A DNA stretch of 64,000 bases from an uncultured bacterium (GTDB lineage: Bacteria; Bacillota; Clostridia; Lachnospirales; Lachnospiraceae). The position numbers and the translations under genes are program-made. Positions 45,258-53,261 of the stretch are shown piece after piece. The notes under the pieces are model-generated. The model saw nothing but the letters and a program-made list of their open reading frames with translations. It was not told the DNA's origin and did no database searches. Each line of letters opens with the position of its first letter. Position 1 is the stretch's first letter. Location: assembly GCA_947073545.1 (NCBI GenBank), contig CAMTMP010000006.1, positions 96,514 through 160,513 of the forward strand. Direction: 5' to 3'.

Positions 45258-45711
45258 TAGAATTATCAGATTGCTAAAAAATGTGCTGATTGTTTCCTTT
45301 TTGATTCTTTTGACAATGATAAGCTTCGAAAAAGAAAAGTGCAGAGCACAAAACGCAAGGGAGTATAAGAGTGTAGAACTTGATGCGGAAATCATTTCTC
45401 ATACGGCTCCGGCAACGGTCAGACAAAAAGAGATTTGCCAGATTTATATTACTGTAAAAAACCGTGGGGAAACGGTATGGTCGGACGAAGATAAGATTGC
45501 ATTGTGTGTATGGCAGGATGATGTTGATTGGGGTTTCCGCGCAAGGATACTTGATGGGATGAAAATTCAAAAAGGAGAGAGCTATACGTTTTTGCTGGAG
45601 GGTTTTTCAATTTCGGATAAAGAGAGAACAAAATTAGAATTTCAGATGGTTAAAGAAGAAGTCACATATTTTGGGGAACGTGAGGCTGTAGAAATTGTTG
45701 CGGTTGAATAG
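45247..45711 (+). CDS. Membrane-anchored extracytoplasmic protein, Ig-like domain
   Basis: A 154-residue protein: N-terminal signal anchor (LLKNVLIVSFLILLTMISF) followed by one beta-rich domain. VKNRGETVWSDEDKIALCVW resembles the start of NBR1-type Ig-like domains (asparagine, glycine, then a conserved Trp). Such domains bind other surface polymers in some bacteria, but no function is known here. It overlaps the acyltransferase gene by 11 bp, pointing to joint expression with glycan modification. Confidence 0.65.
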   Translation: MMHNRIIRLLKNVLIVSFLILLTMISFEKEKCRAQNAREYKSVELDAEIISHTAPATVRQKEICQIYITVKNRGETVWSDEDKIALCVWQDDVDWGFRARILDGMKIQKGESYTFLLEGFSISDKERTKLEFQMVKEEVTYFGEREAVEIVAVE

Positions 45712-45728
45712 GATTCGGAGGAATAGAG

Positions 45729-47855
45729 ATGAAGCTGAGTGAGAATGCGAAAAGAATGGGAATTTTCTTTGTATACGACAAGGATGGGATTATAGATGAA
45801 TATATCGTATATCTTTTGAATTCTCTCAAGAATTTTATGGACAGACTGATTGTAGTGAGCAATGGGCTGCTGACTTCAGGAAGTAAAGAAAAATTAAAGA
45901 GAATAACTGATGAGATATTGATCAGGGATAACACGGGGTTTGATGGCTGGGCCTATAAGTATGGAATAGACTATATAGGCTGGGATAGGCTGGAAAAGTA
46001 TGATGAGCTGATTATGTTCAATCATACGATTATGGGGCCAGTAAACTCTTTTGAAGATATGTTTCAAGAGATGGACGAGCAGGATTTGGATTTTTGGGGC
46101 ATCACTAAACATTATAAGGTTGATTTTGATCCTTTTGGCGGATGTGAATATGGATATATACCAGAACACATCCAATCACATTTTATAGCTATTAGAAAGG
46201 AGCTTTTGGTTTCAGAGGAATTTAGAAATTATTGGAATAATTTTCCTAAAATTAATTCCTATCTGGAAGCGATATCGAAACATGAGGCAATTTTTACAAA
46301 GAAATTCAGTGATATGGGGTATAAATGGAATACCTATGTTCAGACAGACGACATCGCATTTATGAACAGATATCCATTAATGTATATGCCCATTGAACTG
46401 GTAAGAAATAGAAAATGTCCAATTTTTAAACGACGTATGTTTTTCACCGATCAAGCTGATATATTGGCTAATACTGTCGGAAATACGGCAAGTGACTTCC
46501 TTAAGTTTTTAAAAGAATCTGATAAATTTGATGTAAATATGATATGGGATAATATTTTACGCACGTGTAATCAGGCGGATATTCTCAGGTGTCTTAACCT
46601 CAGATATGTATTATCAGGCAAAGATTGTGATTTGGAGAAAGCGCAAAAGATACTTGCGATACGAAAAGTGGCCTTGGTTATGCATATATATTTTGAGGAT
46701 TTGATTGAGGATATGTGCAGGTATGCATCCTACATGCCGAGTGAAGCTGATATTTATGTTACAACAGATTCGTTAAAGAAAAAAGAAAGCATAGAAAAGG
46801 TATTTTGTGAGAGACTTGTTAACAGAAATATAGAAGTGCGTGTCATTGCTAACAGAGGTCGGGATGTGAGCAGTCTGCTGGTTGGAGTTAAAGATTGCGT
46901 TTTTGAATATGATTACATCTGTTTTGTACATGATAAGAAGACGGCACAGGTAAAGCCGGGAACAATTGGTGTCGGATTTTCGAATAAATGTTTTGAGAAT
47001 ACGATGTTTAGCCCGGCCTTTATACTAAATGTGATTGAACTGTTTGAGGAGAATCCGCGTCTCGGAATCATAAGTCCTCCAGGGCCTAATCACGCAGACT
47101 TTTTTGGCGCTATTGGAAATGAGTGGGGACCGAATTTTAAAATAACCGTTGAATTAGCCAAAAAGCTTGGCATTAATGTACCCATTAGTAAAGAAAAAAT
47201 GGCAGTAGCACCATATGGCACCATGTTTTGGTTCAGACCGCAGGCATTTAAAAAATTGTATGATTTTGACTGGGAATATGAAGACTTTTTAATTGAACCA
47301 AACAAAAATGACGGAACGCTGCTTCATGCCATAGAAAGGATATATCCATATACTGCCCAAGAGGAGGGGTATTTTCCGGCAATTGTTATGTCAGATTACT
47401 ATGCCGGTATTGAGCTGACAAATCTTGATTATTATGTGAGAAGTTTTAATAATGCGGTTTCAGATCTTGTGGGATATAGTTACCACTATATACTTTTGGA
47501 AAAGTTAAAGAAGCTCAAAATGTCCTCAGGAGATACGCTTAAACTATTGGACAAGTGCAATGATTTGAGTGGTGAAAAATATGAACTGGAATTAAAAGCG
47601 ATAGAAACTATGAAATATGTGGATGATTTACACCAGGAGATTGCGCGGGTAAAAGGAGAAAAGCAAGAACTTGAGTTAAAGGCATTGGAAACCATGAAAT
47701 ATGTGGATGGGTTGCTCAAGGAAATATCAGAGGTTAAGGGAGAGAAGTATGAGCTTGAATTAAAGGCGCTTGAAACAATGGAGTATATTGAAAAACTGCA
47801 GAAAAAAGCAACTTTAAAATATCAGCTTTCTAAATTTGTTCGAAGAGATAAATAA
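45729..47855 (+). CDS. RgpF-like glycan protein with C-terminal coiled-coil repeats
   Basis: A 708-residue paralogue of the protein at 39452, with the same landmarks: FFVYDKDGIIDEYIVYLL, GFDGWAYKYGIDYIGWD, LIMFNHTIMGPV, FWGITKH, PEHIQSHF, NRGRDVSSLL, YICFVHDKKTAQVKPGTIGVGF and APYGTMFWFRPQA. It differs in a C-terminal extension with three 28-residue coiled-coil repeats (EKYELELKAIETMKYVDDL type). Two RgpF-like proteins in one locus may act on different linkages. The coil may mediate assembly with the coiled-coil kinase nearby. Confidence 0.83.
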   Translation: MKLSENAKRMGIFFVYDKDGIIDEYIVYLLNSLKNFMDRLIVVSNGLLTSGSKEKLKRITDEILIRDNTGFDGWAYKYGIDYIGWDRLEKYDELIMFNHTIMGPVNSFEDMFQEMDEQDLDFWGITKHYKVDFDPFGGCEYGYIPEHIQSHFIAIRKELLVSEEFRNYWNNFPKINSYLEAISKHEAIFTKKFSDMGYKWNTYVQTDDIAFMNRYPLMYMPIELVRNRKCPIFKRRMFFTDQADILANTVGNTASDFLKFLKESDKFDVNMIWDNILRTCNQADILRCLNLRYVLSGKDCDLEKAQKILAIRKVALVMHIYFEDLIEDMCRYASYMPSEADIYVTTDSLKKKESIEKVFCERLVNRNIEVRVIANRGRDVSSLLVGVKDCVFEYDYICFVHDKKTAQVKPGTIGVGFSNKCFENTMFSPAFILNVIELFEENPRLGIISPPGPNHADFFGAIGNEWGPNFKITVELAKKLGINVPISKEKMAVAPYGTMFWFRPQAFKKLYDFDWEYEDFLIEPNKNDGTLLHAIERIYPYTAQEEGYFPAIVMSDYYAGIELTNLDYYVRSFNNAVSDLVGYSYHYILLEKLKKLKMSSGDTLKLLDKCNDLSGEKYELELKAIETMKYVDDLHQEIARVKGEKQELELKALETMKYVDGLLKEISEVKGEKYELELKALETMEYIEKLQKKATLKYQLSKFVRRDK
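47571..47822 (+). repeat. Three 84-bp in-frame repeats (28-residue coiled-coil units)
   Basis: Units begin at 47571, 47655 and 47739, each coding for a variant of GEKYELELKALETMKYVDGL plus eight residues; the third is incomplete. Exact 84-bp spacing and high DNA similarity would allow expansion or loss by slippage. Confidence 0.75.
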
Positions 47856-47874
47856 TGTTGTGAAAGGATTATGA

Positions 47875-48801
47875 ATGAAGGAATATATCGGTAATGTAGA
47901 GCTGGACTATTCTTATTATGATGCAGAAGATATATATAATGAAGGCGATGAGGTCGAAGAGAAGATCCTAAGAACCTTGAAGGAAACAACAGATTATAAG
48001 GAACACTTAAATGTGATTGCGGAAGACGATCGATGGCCTATTTTATATCAACTGTCAAAACAGCGGGAGAACATTATTGAACCTATGGAGATAGGACCAG
48101 AAGATGTCGTGCTGGAAATAGGAGCCGGTATGGGAGCGGTTACAGGGGCTATTGCCAGCCGTGCCAAGCATGTAGACTGTGTGGAACTTAGCAAACGTCG
48201 GTCTCTGGCGAATGGATATCGGAACAGGCTATATAAAAATATTCGGATTTTGGTTGGAAATTATAAGAAGATCCCAATCGAAAAGAAATATGATGTAATT
48301 ACTTTGATCGGTGTATTTGAATATGCACAGCACTATATATCCGGTCAGAATCCGTATACGGATTTCCTAAAGGATATTTACAGGAACCTTAAGCCTGGTG
48401 GAAAGCTGTATATAGCAATAGAAAATAAACTTGGTATGAAATACTTTGCAGGATGCGTGGAGGATCATATTGGAAGAAGTTTTGCCAGCATAGAAGGCTA
48501 TCACAAAGGGGATATGGTCAGGACGTTTACGAAGTCCGAATTGGAAAAGCTTTTGACAGATAATGGATTTAAGGACCTATATTTCTATTATCCATATCCA
48601 GACTATAAGCTTCCTGTCCAAATATATAGTGATGACTATCTTCCACAGAAGAATGATAGATTACCGGCAGTTACAAATTATGACCTAGATCGTATTGTGG
48701 TCTTTGATGAAGAGAAAGCGTTTGAAAGTTTGAAAGGAACAGAGGAAATAAAGATTTTGTTTAATTCTTTTCTCGTGGAGGCGGTGAAGATAGATGGCTA
48801 G
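47875..48801 (+). CDS. SAM-dependent methyltransferase (WbdD methyltransferase-like)
   Basis: A 308-residue class I methyltransferase. SAM motif I is VVLEIGAGMGAVTGAIA, motif II VDCVELSKRR, and the post-motif is DVITLIGVFEYAQHYISG. It has an N-terminal extension of about 70 residues. It overlaps by 8 bp a kinase-like/coiled-coil gene; the same order of activities is fused in E. coli WbdD, which methylates and phosphorylates the polysaccharide end to stop growth. The Wzt glycan-binding domain upstream fits that role. AAAGGATT precedes the ATG. Confidence 0.85.
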   Translation: MKEYIGNVELDYSYYDAEDIYNEGDEVEEKILRTLKETTDYKEHLNVIAEDDRWPILYQLSKQRENIIEPMEIGPEDVVLEIGAGMGAVTGAIASRAKHVDCVELSKRRSLANGYRNRLYKNIRILVGNYKKIPIEKKYDVITLIGVFEYAQHYISGQNPYTDFLKDIYRNLKPGGKLYIAIENKLGMKYFAGCVEDHIGRSFASIEGYHKGDMVRTFTKSELEKLLTDNGFKDLYFYYPYPDYKLPVQIYSDDYLPQKNDRLPAVTNYDLDRIVVFDEEKAFESLKGTEEIKILFNSFLVEAVKIDG

Positions 48802-49942
48802 AAAGATATATATGAAGTTCAGTGATGAGCGAAATCTGGAGAATTCTATTAGAACCATCATTTGTGAGGATAAGGACAGGCGGTTTGTCATTAAGAAGCC
48901 AGTTTTTGAAGAAGGTGTAGCTCATATCAGGGATATGTATGAAAAAGCGTCATTGCTAAAGCAGGCGTTTTCGAATATCAGGTTGAATAATGCTGGAATA
49001 AACGGAGATATATTGCAGTGTGACTATGTTGAAGGAACGAATCTGACAGAGCTGTATATGAACTGTATTTCCGATCGAAATAGAGAAGAACTGATGCAGG
49101 TGATAGCAAAGCATGTTGAATTGATCAAAGGCAATGAGGATAATCAATGTGTGTTTTGTGAGTCGGATGAGAGCAAGCGATTATTTGGAGATTTGAGTCG
49201 TTTTAATAATAAAAAAGCTCTGAAAATAACAAACTTTGAAGCTACAGCAAATAATATATATCTTTCAGAACAGGATATATATTTTATAGATTATGAGTGG
49301 ATTTTTGACTTCCCGATTCCGCTGGATTTAGTAATCTATCATTGTATTGTCTGGACAGGATATGCCAATATGCCTCGATTAGCGGATGTCATTTCAAAAG
49401 AGGAATTAATGGGGCATTTGCAGCTTGACAATGAACTATGCGACAATCACTTTAATTTCATTAACTTCATTAACTTCGTTAAGGGAAATAATGCCTATTA
49501 TTTAGCCAAATCGGATTACGCTAAAGGTAAATACAGTATTTATGATATTGATCAGATATGGCTGGCAAAAATGGCACAGCAGCAAAAATATATTGATAAT
49601 CTGGAAGACGGAATGAAAAAGCAGCAGGAATATATTTGCAATTTAGAAGGAGACAAGGAAAAGCAGCAATTATATATAAACAATTTGGAAACGGGATCGA
49701 AAAGTCAGCGGCAATATATCAATGATTTGGAGGAAGCAAAAGACAATTTGCAGGAATATATTGATGGATTAAATGAGGAAGCGGAAAAGAAACAGGAGCA
49801 GATTCAGAATTTGTCTGAAATCAGTGATGAACAGAAAGAGCGCATTGCTTATTTAGAGGGGGCATTAGAAGTTCAAAATAAGTATGCTGCGAATCTGGAA
49901 AGTAAGATAGAAAGATATATTAACAAACAATACAAAAAGTAG
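48794..49942 (+). CDS. Kinase-like protein with long coiled coil (WbdD kinase/ruler-like)
   Basis: A 382-residue protein. Residues 1-~255 have a kinase-like fold of the aminoglycoside phosphotransferase type: VIKKPVFEE (ATP-binding Lys) and ITNFEATANNIY...IYFIDYEWIFDFPIPLD (catalytic loop and metal-binding Asp). The expected catalytic Asp position appears to be Glu (NFEATANN), so activity is not certain. Residues ~262-378 form a coiled coil of eight 14-residue repeats (QQEYICNLEGDKEK type). With the methyltransferase it overlaps, this reconstructs the order of WbdD: methyltransferase, kinase, coiled-coil ruler. A decayed fragment of a related gene lies at 53148. Confidence 0.75.
   Translation: MARKIYMKFSDERNLENSIRTIICEDKDRRFVIKKPVFEEGVAHIRDMYEKASLLKQAFSNIRLNNAGINGDILQCDYVEGTNLTELYMNCISDRNREELMQVIAKHVELIKGNEDNQCVFCESDESKRLFGDLSRFNNKKALKITNFEATANNIYLSEQDIYFIDYEWIFDFPIPLDLVIYHCIVWTGYANMPRLADVISKEELMGHLQLDNELCDNHFNFINFINFVKGNNAYYLAKSDYAKGKYSIYDIDQIWLAKMAQQQKYIDNLEDGMKKQQEYICNLEGDKEKQQLYINNLETGSKSQRQYINDLEEAKDNLQEYIDGLNEEAEKKQEQIQNLSEISDEQKERIAYLEGALEVQNKYAANLESKIERYINKQYKK
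49580..49912 (+). repeat. Eight 42-bp repeats coding for the coiled-coil ruler
   Basis: The motif YIxNLE recurs every 14 residues (42 bp) from Tyr266, later units more diverged (QIQNLS, RIAYLE, YAANLE). Regular two-heptad units make a rigid coil whose length can change in fixed steps. Confidence 0.75.
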
Positions 49943-50014
49943 GCATTACTATTGCGAAATACAAAATATTATTTTTAAATTGTTGAGCAATAAAATTATG
50001 AGGAGACAAGCCCG

Positions 50015-51427
50015 ATGGATTTTTCATCTCCGATTTTTTTGTTTTTATTTTTGCCAATAGTGTTGATATGTGCGTATTTAATAAGGGATGAAATAAGAAA
50101 TATCTTATTGTTTGCAATATCGTTGGTTTTTTATTGGTATGGTCAGGGAAATTTTATTTTACCTTTGCTATTTTCAATTCTTTTTAATTATGTAGTTGGG
50201 TTGACAATTGATAAGAGTGAAAGCGGGAAGGGATTTAAGAAAGTCATATTTGTCTTTGGTGTTGTATGCAACGTACTCATGCTTTTTGTTTTCAAATATT
50301 ATAATTTTACGGTTGCGTCTATAAATAAACTGTGTAACACGAGTATTAGTGCGATTGATTTGATTTTGCCGATTGGCCTGTCCTTTTTTACGTTTAAGGC
50401 AATTTCATATCTCGCAGATATTTATGTGGGAAAAACCAAAGCAGAGAGGAACCTTTTTAATTTTGCTCTTTATATCTCCTTTTTCCCGCAAATCATGTCA
50501 GGTCCAATAACCAGATACGTAGATTTTAAGGCGGATCTGGTCAGAAGAAAAACGGAGATTGAAGATGTCTCTAATGGTATAGAGAGATTGATTTGCGGCC
50601 TTAGTAAGAAGCTTATTCTATCAAATACATTTGCAATTATTGCGGATAGAGCATTCAATAGCATAGGGAGTAACGAATTGACTGTAGTTTTGTCTTGGAT
50701 GGGATCTATATGCTATACGTTTCAGATCTACTTCGATTTTTCGGGGTACAGTGACATGGCGATTGGGATGGGTGAGCTTTTAGGATTTAGCTGTAAGGAG
50801 AATTTTGATTATCCTTACATATCAAAATCCGGAACAGAATTTTGGAGGAGATGGCATATCTCGCTGGGAAGCTGGTTCAGAGACTATGTGTATATCCCTT
50901 TAGGCGGATCACATGTTGAAAAAAGATCGCGGCTTTTAGCGAATCTGGCGGCAGTTTGGATTTTGACAGGAGTTTGGCATGGCGCCAACTGGACATTTAT
51001 TGTGTGGGGAATTTACTGGCTTGTTATTCTGGTAGTTGAGAAATTTATAATATTTCCTAACAAATTTCAACATACATCAAGCAAGGTGATATACAGGATT
51101 ATTACATTATTGTGTATTAATTTGGGCTGGGTTCTTTTTAGGGCATCGACGCTGAGTGAGGCTTGGAGCTACATCAAGACTATGTTTGGGTTTAGGCAAA
51201 TTTCGATCATAAACTCGTTTGACTTGTTCCTTTTGAAAGATAATTTCGTATTGATAATGGTTGGAATTGTGCTGTCAACTCCGATAGCAAAAAAATTATG
51301 CACTAAAACGCAAGATGTCGTTTTATATAAAGTAGTGAAAATGGGTGTCCTATTAAGCTTGTTTTTCGTGTGTGTGGCATATAGTGTGAATGTCAGTTAC
51401 AATCCATTTATTTATTTTGATTTTTAA
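50015..51427 (+). CDS. MBOAT family O-acyltransferase (AlgI/DltB-like)
   Basis: A 470-residue membrane-bound O-acyltransferase. Conserved parts are FFPQIMSGPITRY, YFDFSGYSDMAIGMG, RRWHISLGSWFRDYVYIPLGGS and the catalytic His in LTGVWHGANWTFIVWG. It should carry acetyl groups across the membrane to a partner that places them on the polysaccharide; the gene 18 bp downstream codes for that type of partner. AGGAGA is before the ATG. Confidence 0.92.
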   Translation: MDFSSPIFLFLFLPIVLICAYLIRDEIRNILLFAISLVFYWYGQGNFILPLLFSILFNYVVGLTIDKSESGKGFKKVIFVFGVVCNVLMLFVFKYYNFTVASINKLCNTSISAIDLILPIGLSFFTFKAISYLADIYVGKTKAERNLFNFALYISFFPQIMSGPITRYVDFKADLVRRKTEIEDVSNGIERLICGLSKKLILSNTFAIIADRAFNSIGSNELTVVLSWMGSICYTFQIYFDFSGYSDMAIGMGELLGFSCKENFDYPYISKSGTEFWRRWHISLGSWFRDYVYIPLGGSHVEKRSRLLANLAAVWILTGVWHGANWTFIVWGIYWLVILVVEKFIIFPNKFQHTSSKVIYRIITLLCINLGWVLFRASTLSEAWSYIKTMFGFRQISIINSFDLFLLKDNFVLIMVGIVLSTPIAKKLCTKTQDVVLYKVVKMGVLLSLFFVCVAYSVNVSYNPFIYFDF

Positions 51428-51445
51428 TATGGGAGCGCATATATC

Positions 51446-52996
51446 GTGAAGACGAGAATTTCTAAAAAGAGTATAGATTGTCTCTTTTCTTTTAGCTTTA
51501 TGGGTATTATTTTAGCGACATGTATTTTGAATTTTAAGACATTTTACGATCAGATCAAAGATGGGGAATTTGAAAGAGAGGAAGTTGAAAATTTATATAA
51601 ATCGGAGTTTCGTGACAAAGACAAATTTTCTGATCTGTATGGGATTTCGCTGGATTTACTGAATAAAAGGATTGTTGGAAACTTTGAGTATGTGAAAGAT
51701 AACTCGGGAATTATGCATTCGAATGCTTCGGCGAATTGTTCTGAGGCCGATGCAGAACAGTTTTTGGAAGACATGATTACTTTAAAGGAGGACTTAGATC
51801 GACGAGGAATACCAATGGTCTATGTGCAGATACCATCCAGAGAACTTGCGGGGTACTCAGACTATCCAAGTGAGGTGTTCAACAAGACGGCTGGGGTAAT
51901 AGAAAAATTGATGGTGGGGCTGGATGATGCAGGTATTGATACTATAAATGTTGGAGAGCACTGCTTGAATGCGGAGGAGGCAATGTCCCAAGATCAGTTT
52001 TTCTTTAAGACAGATATACATTTGACGACGGATGCTGAAATGTGGGTTGGAAAATATGTAGCGGACTATCTCAATGAGAATACGACATGCGAGATCGATA
52101 AAGACATTTTTGATGTTACGCAATATCGAAAAGAATCTTATATTTTTCGAGGTAATTTGGTGAAGGATAGTGGGAGGTACTTTTCGCAAGATGATTTGTT
52201 TGACGTGTATTATCCAAATTTTGAAACATCTATGGCATTGGACAATAGGTTGCAAGGGATCAGGAAAGAGGGGGAGTTTAATGATGCTATATTGAATGAG
52301 GAATTTGGGAAATACTGGATATTAAGCTATCTGCAATGGACAAGTCCCTACTATAAAATAACAAATGATTATCAGGCTAAAAATAATGTATTGATGGTTA
52401 TGGATTCCATGTGTATGAGAATGGTGTCATACCTATCAATAGGCTGTCACAAAGTGACAATATTGGATACAAGATACTTTGACGGAATAGATTTGATTGA
52501 TGTAGCGTTAAAGAGTGAAATTTATGATGCAGTGGTTATATGTCATCAGTCATCGCTTTTTGGTCATGATTTTTATCCGGAACGTGCAGGAAAAGAAGTA
52601 CTTAGTTCTATGCAATCAGTAAACGGGGCTAATATGTGCGACGTAGAGTTTTGCAATGGGGTGCGGGCCGAGAATACAAATATTCTAAGCGTAGATACCG
52701 CACAGCCTTATTTTGAATTGAGTGGCTGGGCGGCGGATTTACAGTCGGGATTAGCGGCAAAAAATGTATATATTGCGGTTGGATCACATGTCATAGAATG
52801 TGAATACGGTATTGAAAGCCAATCACTGAGCGCTTTTTTTGAGAATGAGAATTTGTTTGAGTGTGGATTTCGTGTGAAGATTCCAACGGAGTTAATTATG
52901 GAAGAAAATGCAGACAGCTATCAAATCTGGGTGGTATCTGCAGATGGTAAGATAGTTTATAAATCATTAGATTATATTATAAATGGGGATGGCTAA
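51446..52996 (+). CDS. SGNH-type acetyltransferase (AlgJ/AlgX-like), partner of the MBOAT protein
   Basis: A 516-residue protein with one N-terminal membrane anchor (FSFMGIILATCILNF) and an extracytoplasmic SGNH-like domain. The Asp-x-His motif is DIHLT in FFFKTDIHLTTDAEMW, and the nucleophile Ser is probably in LMVMDSMCMRM. The final ~110 residues form an added beta-rich domain (YFELSGWAADLQSG). It would take acetyl from the MBOAT protein and transfer it to the glycan. Start is GTG at 51446 with GGGAG 10 bases upstream. Confidence 0.82.
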   Translation: MKTRISKKSIDCLFSFSFMGIILATCILNFKTFYDQIKDGEFEREEVENLYKSEFRDKDKFSDLYGISLDLLNKRIVGNFEYVKDNSGIMHSNASANCSEADAEQFLEDMITLKEDLDRRGIPMVYVQIPSRELAGYSDYPSEVFNKTAGVIEKLMVGLDDAGIDTINVGEHCLNAEEAMSQDQFFFKTDIHLTTDAEMWVGKYVADYLNENTTCEIDKDIFDVTQYRKESYIFRGNLVKDSGRYFSQDDLFDVYYPNFETSMALDNRLQGIRKEGEFNDAILNEEFGKYWILSYLQWTSPYYKITNDYQAKNNVLMVMDSMCMRMVSYLSIGCHKVTILDTRYFDGIDLIDVALKSEIYDAVVICHQSSLFGHDFYPERAGKEVLSSMQSVNGANMCDVEFCNGVRAENTNILSVDTAQPYFELSGWAADLQSGLAAKNVYIAVGSHVIECEYGIESQSLSAFFENENLFECGFRVKIPTELIMEENADSYQIWVVSADGKIVYKSLDYIINGDG

Positions 52997-53014
52997 GATT
53001 GCTAGGGTAAAAGC

Positions 53015-53164
53015 GTGAAGAAACGTGTAAATAGGGGAAAATTATTTATTATTTTAATTATGGCCATAGCTTTTATAGGGACTTGCATGTATTCAGGGAT
53101 TTCAGGAGGTATTGAAATGAAAATTTATTATAAGGAATATCCTGTAAATGCACTATTTAGCTAA
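53015..53164 (+). CDS. Short ORF with N-terminal membrane segment (49 aa), doubtful
   Basis: Starts GTG at 53015 (VKKRVNRGKLFIILIMAIAF), with a basic N-terminus and one hydrophobic helix like a signal peptide, then a short tail. The ribosome binding site is weak. It may be the 5' remnant of a secreted or membrane protein gene lost by deletion, since the following bases belong to another gene's remnant. Confidence 0.3.
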   Translation: MKKRVNRGKLFIILIMAIAFIGTCMYSGISGGIEMKIYYKEYPVNALFS

Positions 53165-53258
53165 ATTGGACTACACTAAGGGCAAATACAATATTTATAA
53201 TACTGATTTAAAAAATGGCTATTCATGTTGGAAGAAACAGTTAATGTGGGGAAGGTAA
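53148..53258 (+). pseudogene. Remnant of a kinase/ruler-type gene
   Basis: The frame MHYLAKLDYTKGKYNIYNTD matches YYLAKSDYAKGKYSIYDID of the kinase-like protein (DNA 49498-49553) and then loses similarity. It is too short to function. It indicates that a second copy of the 48794 gene stood here and was deleted, and explains most of the 265-bp gap before YfhO. Confidence 0.65.
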
Positions 53259-53261
53259 TTT

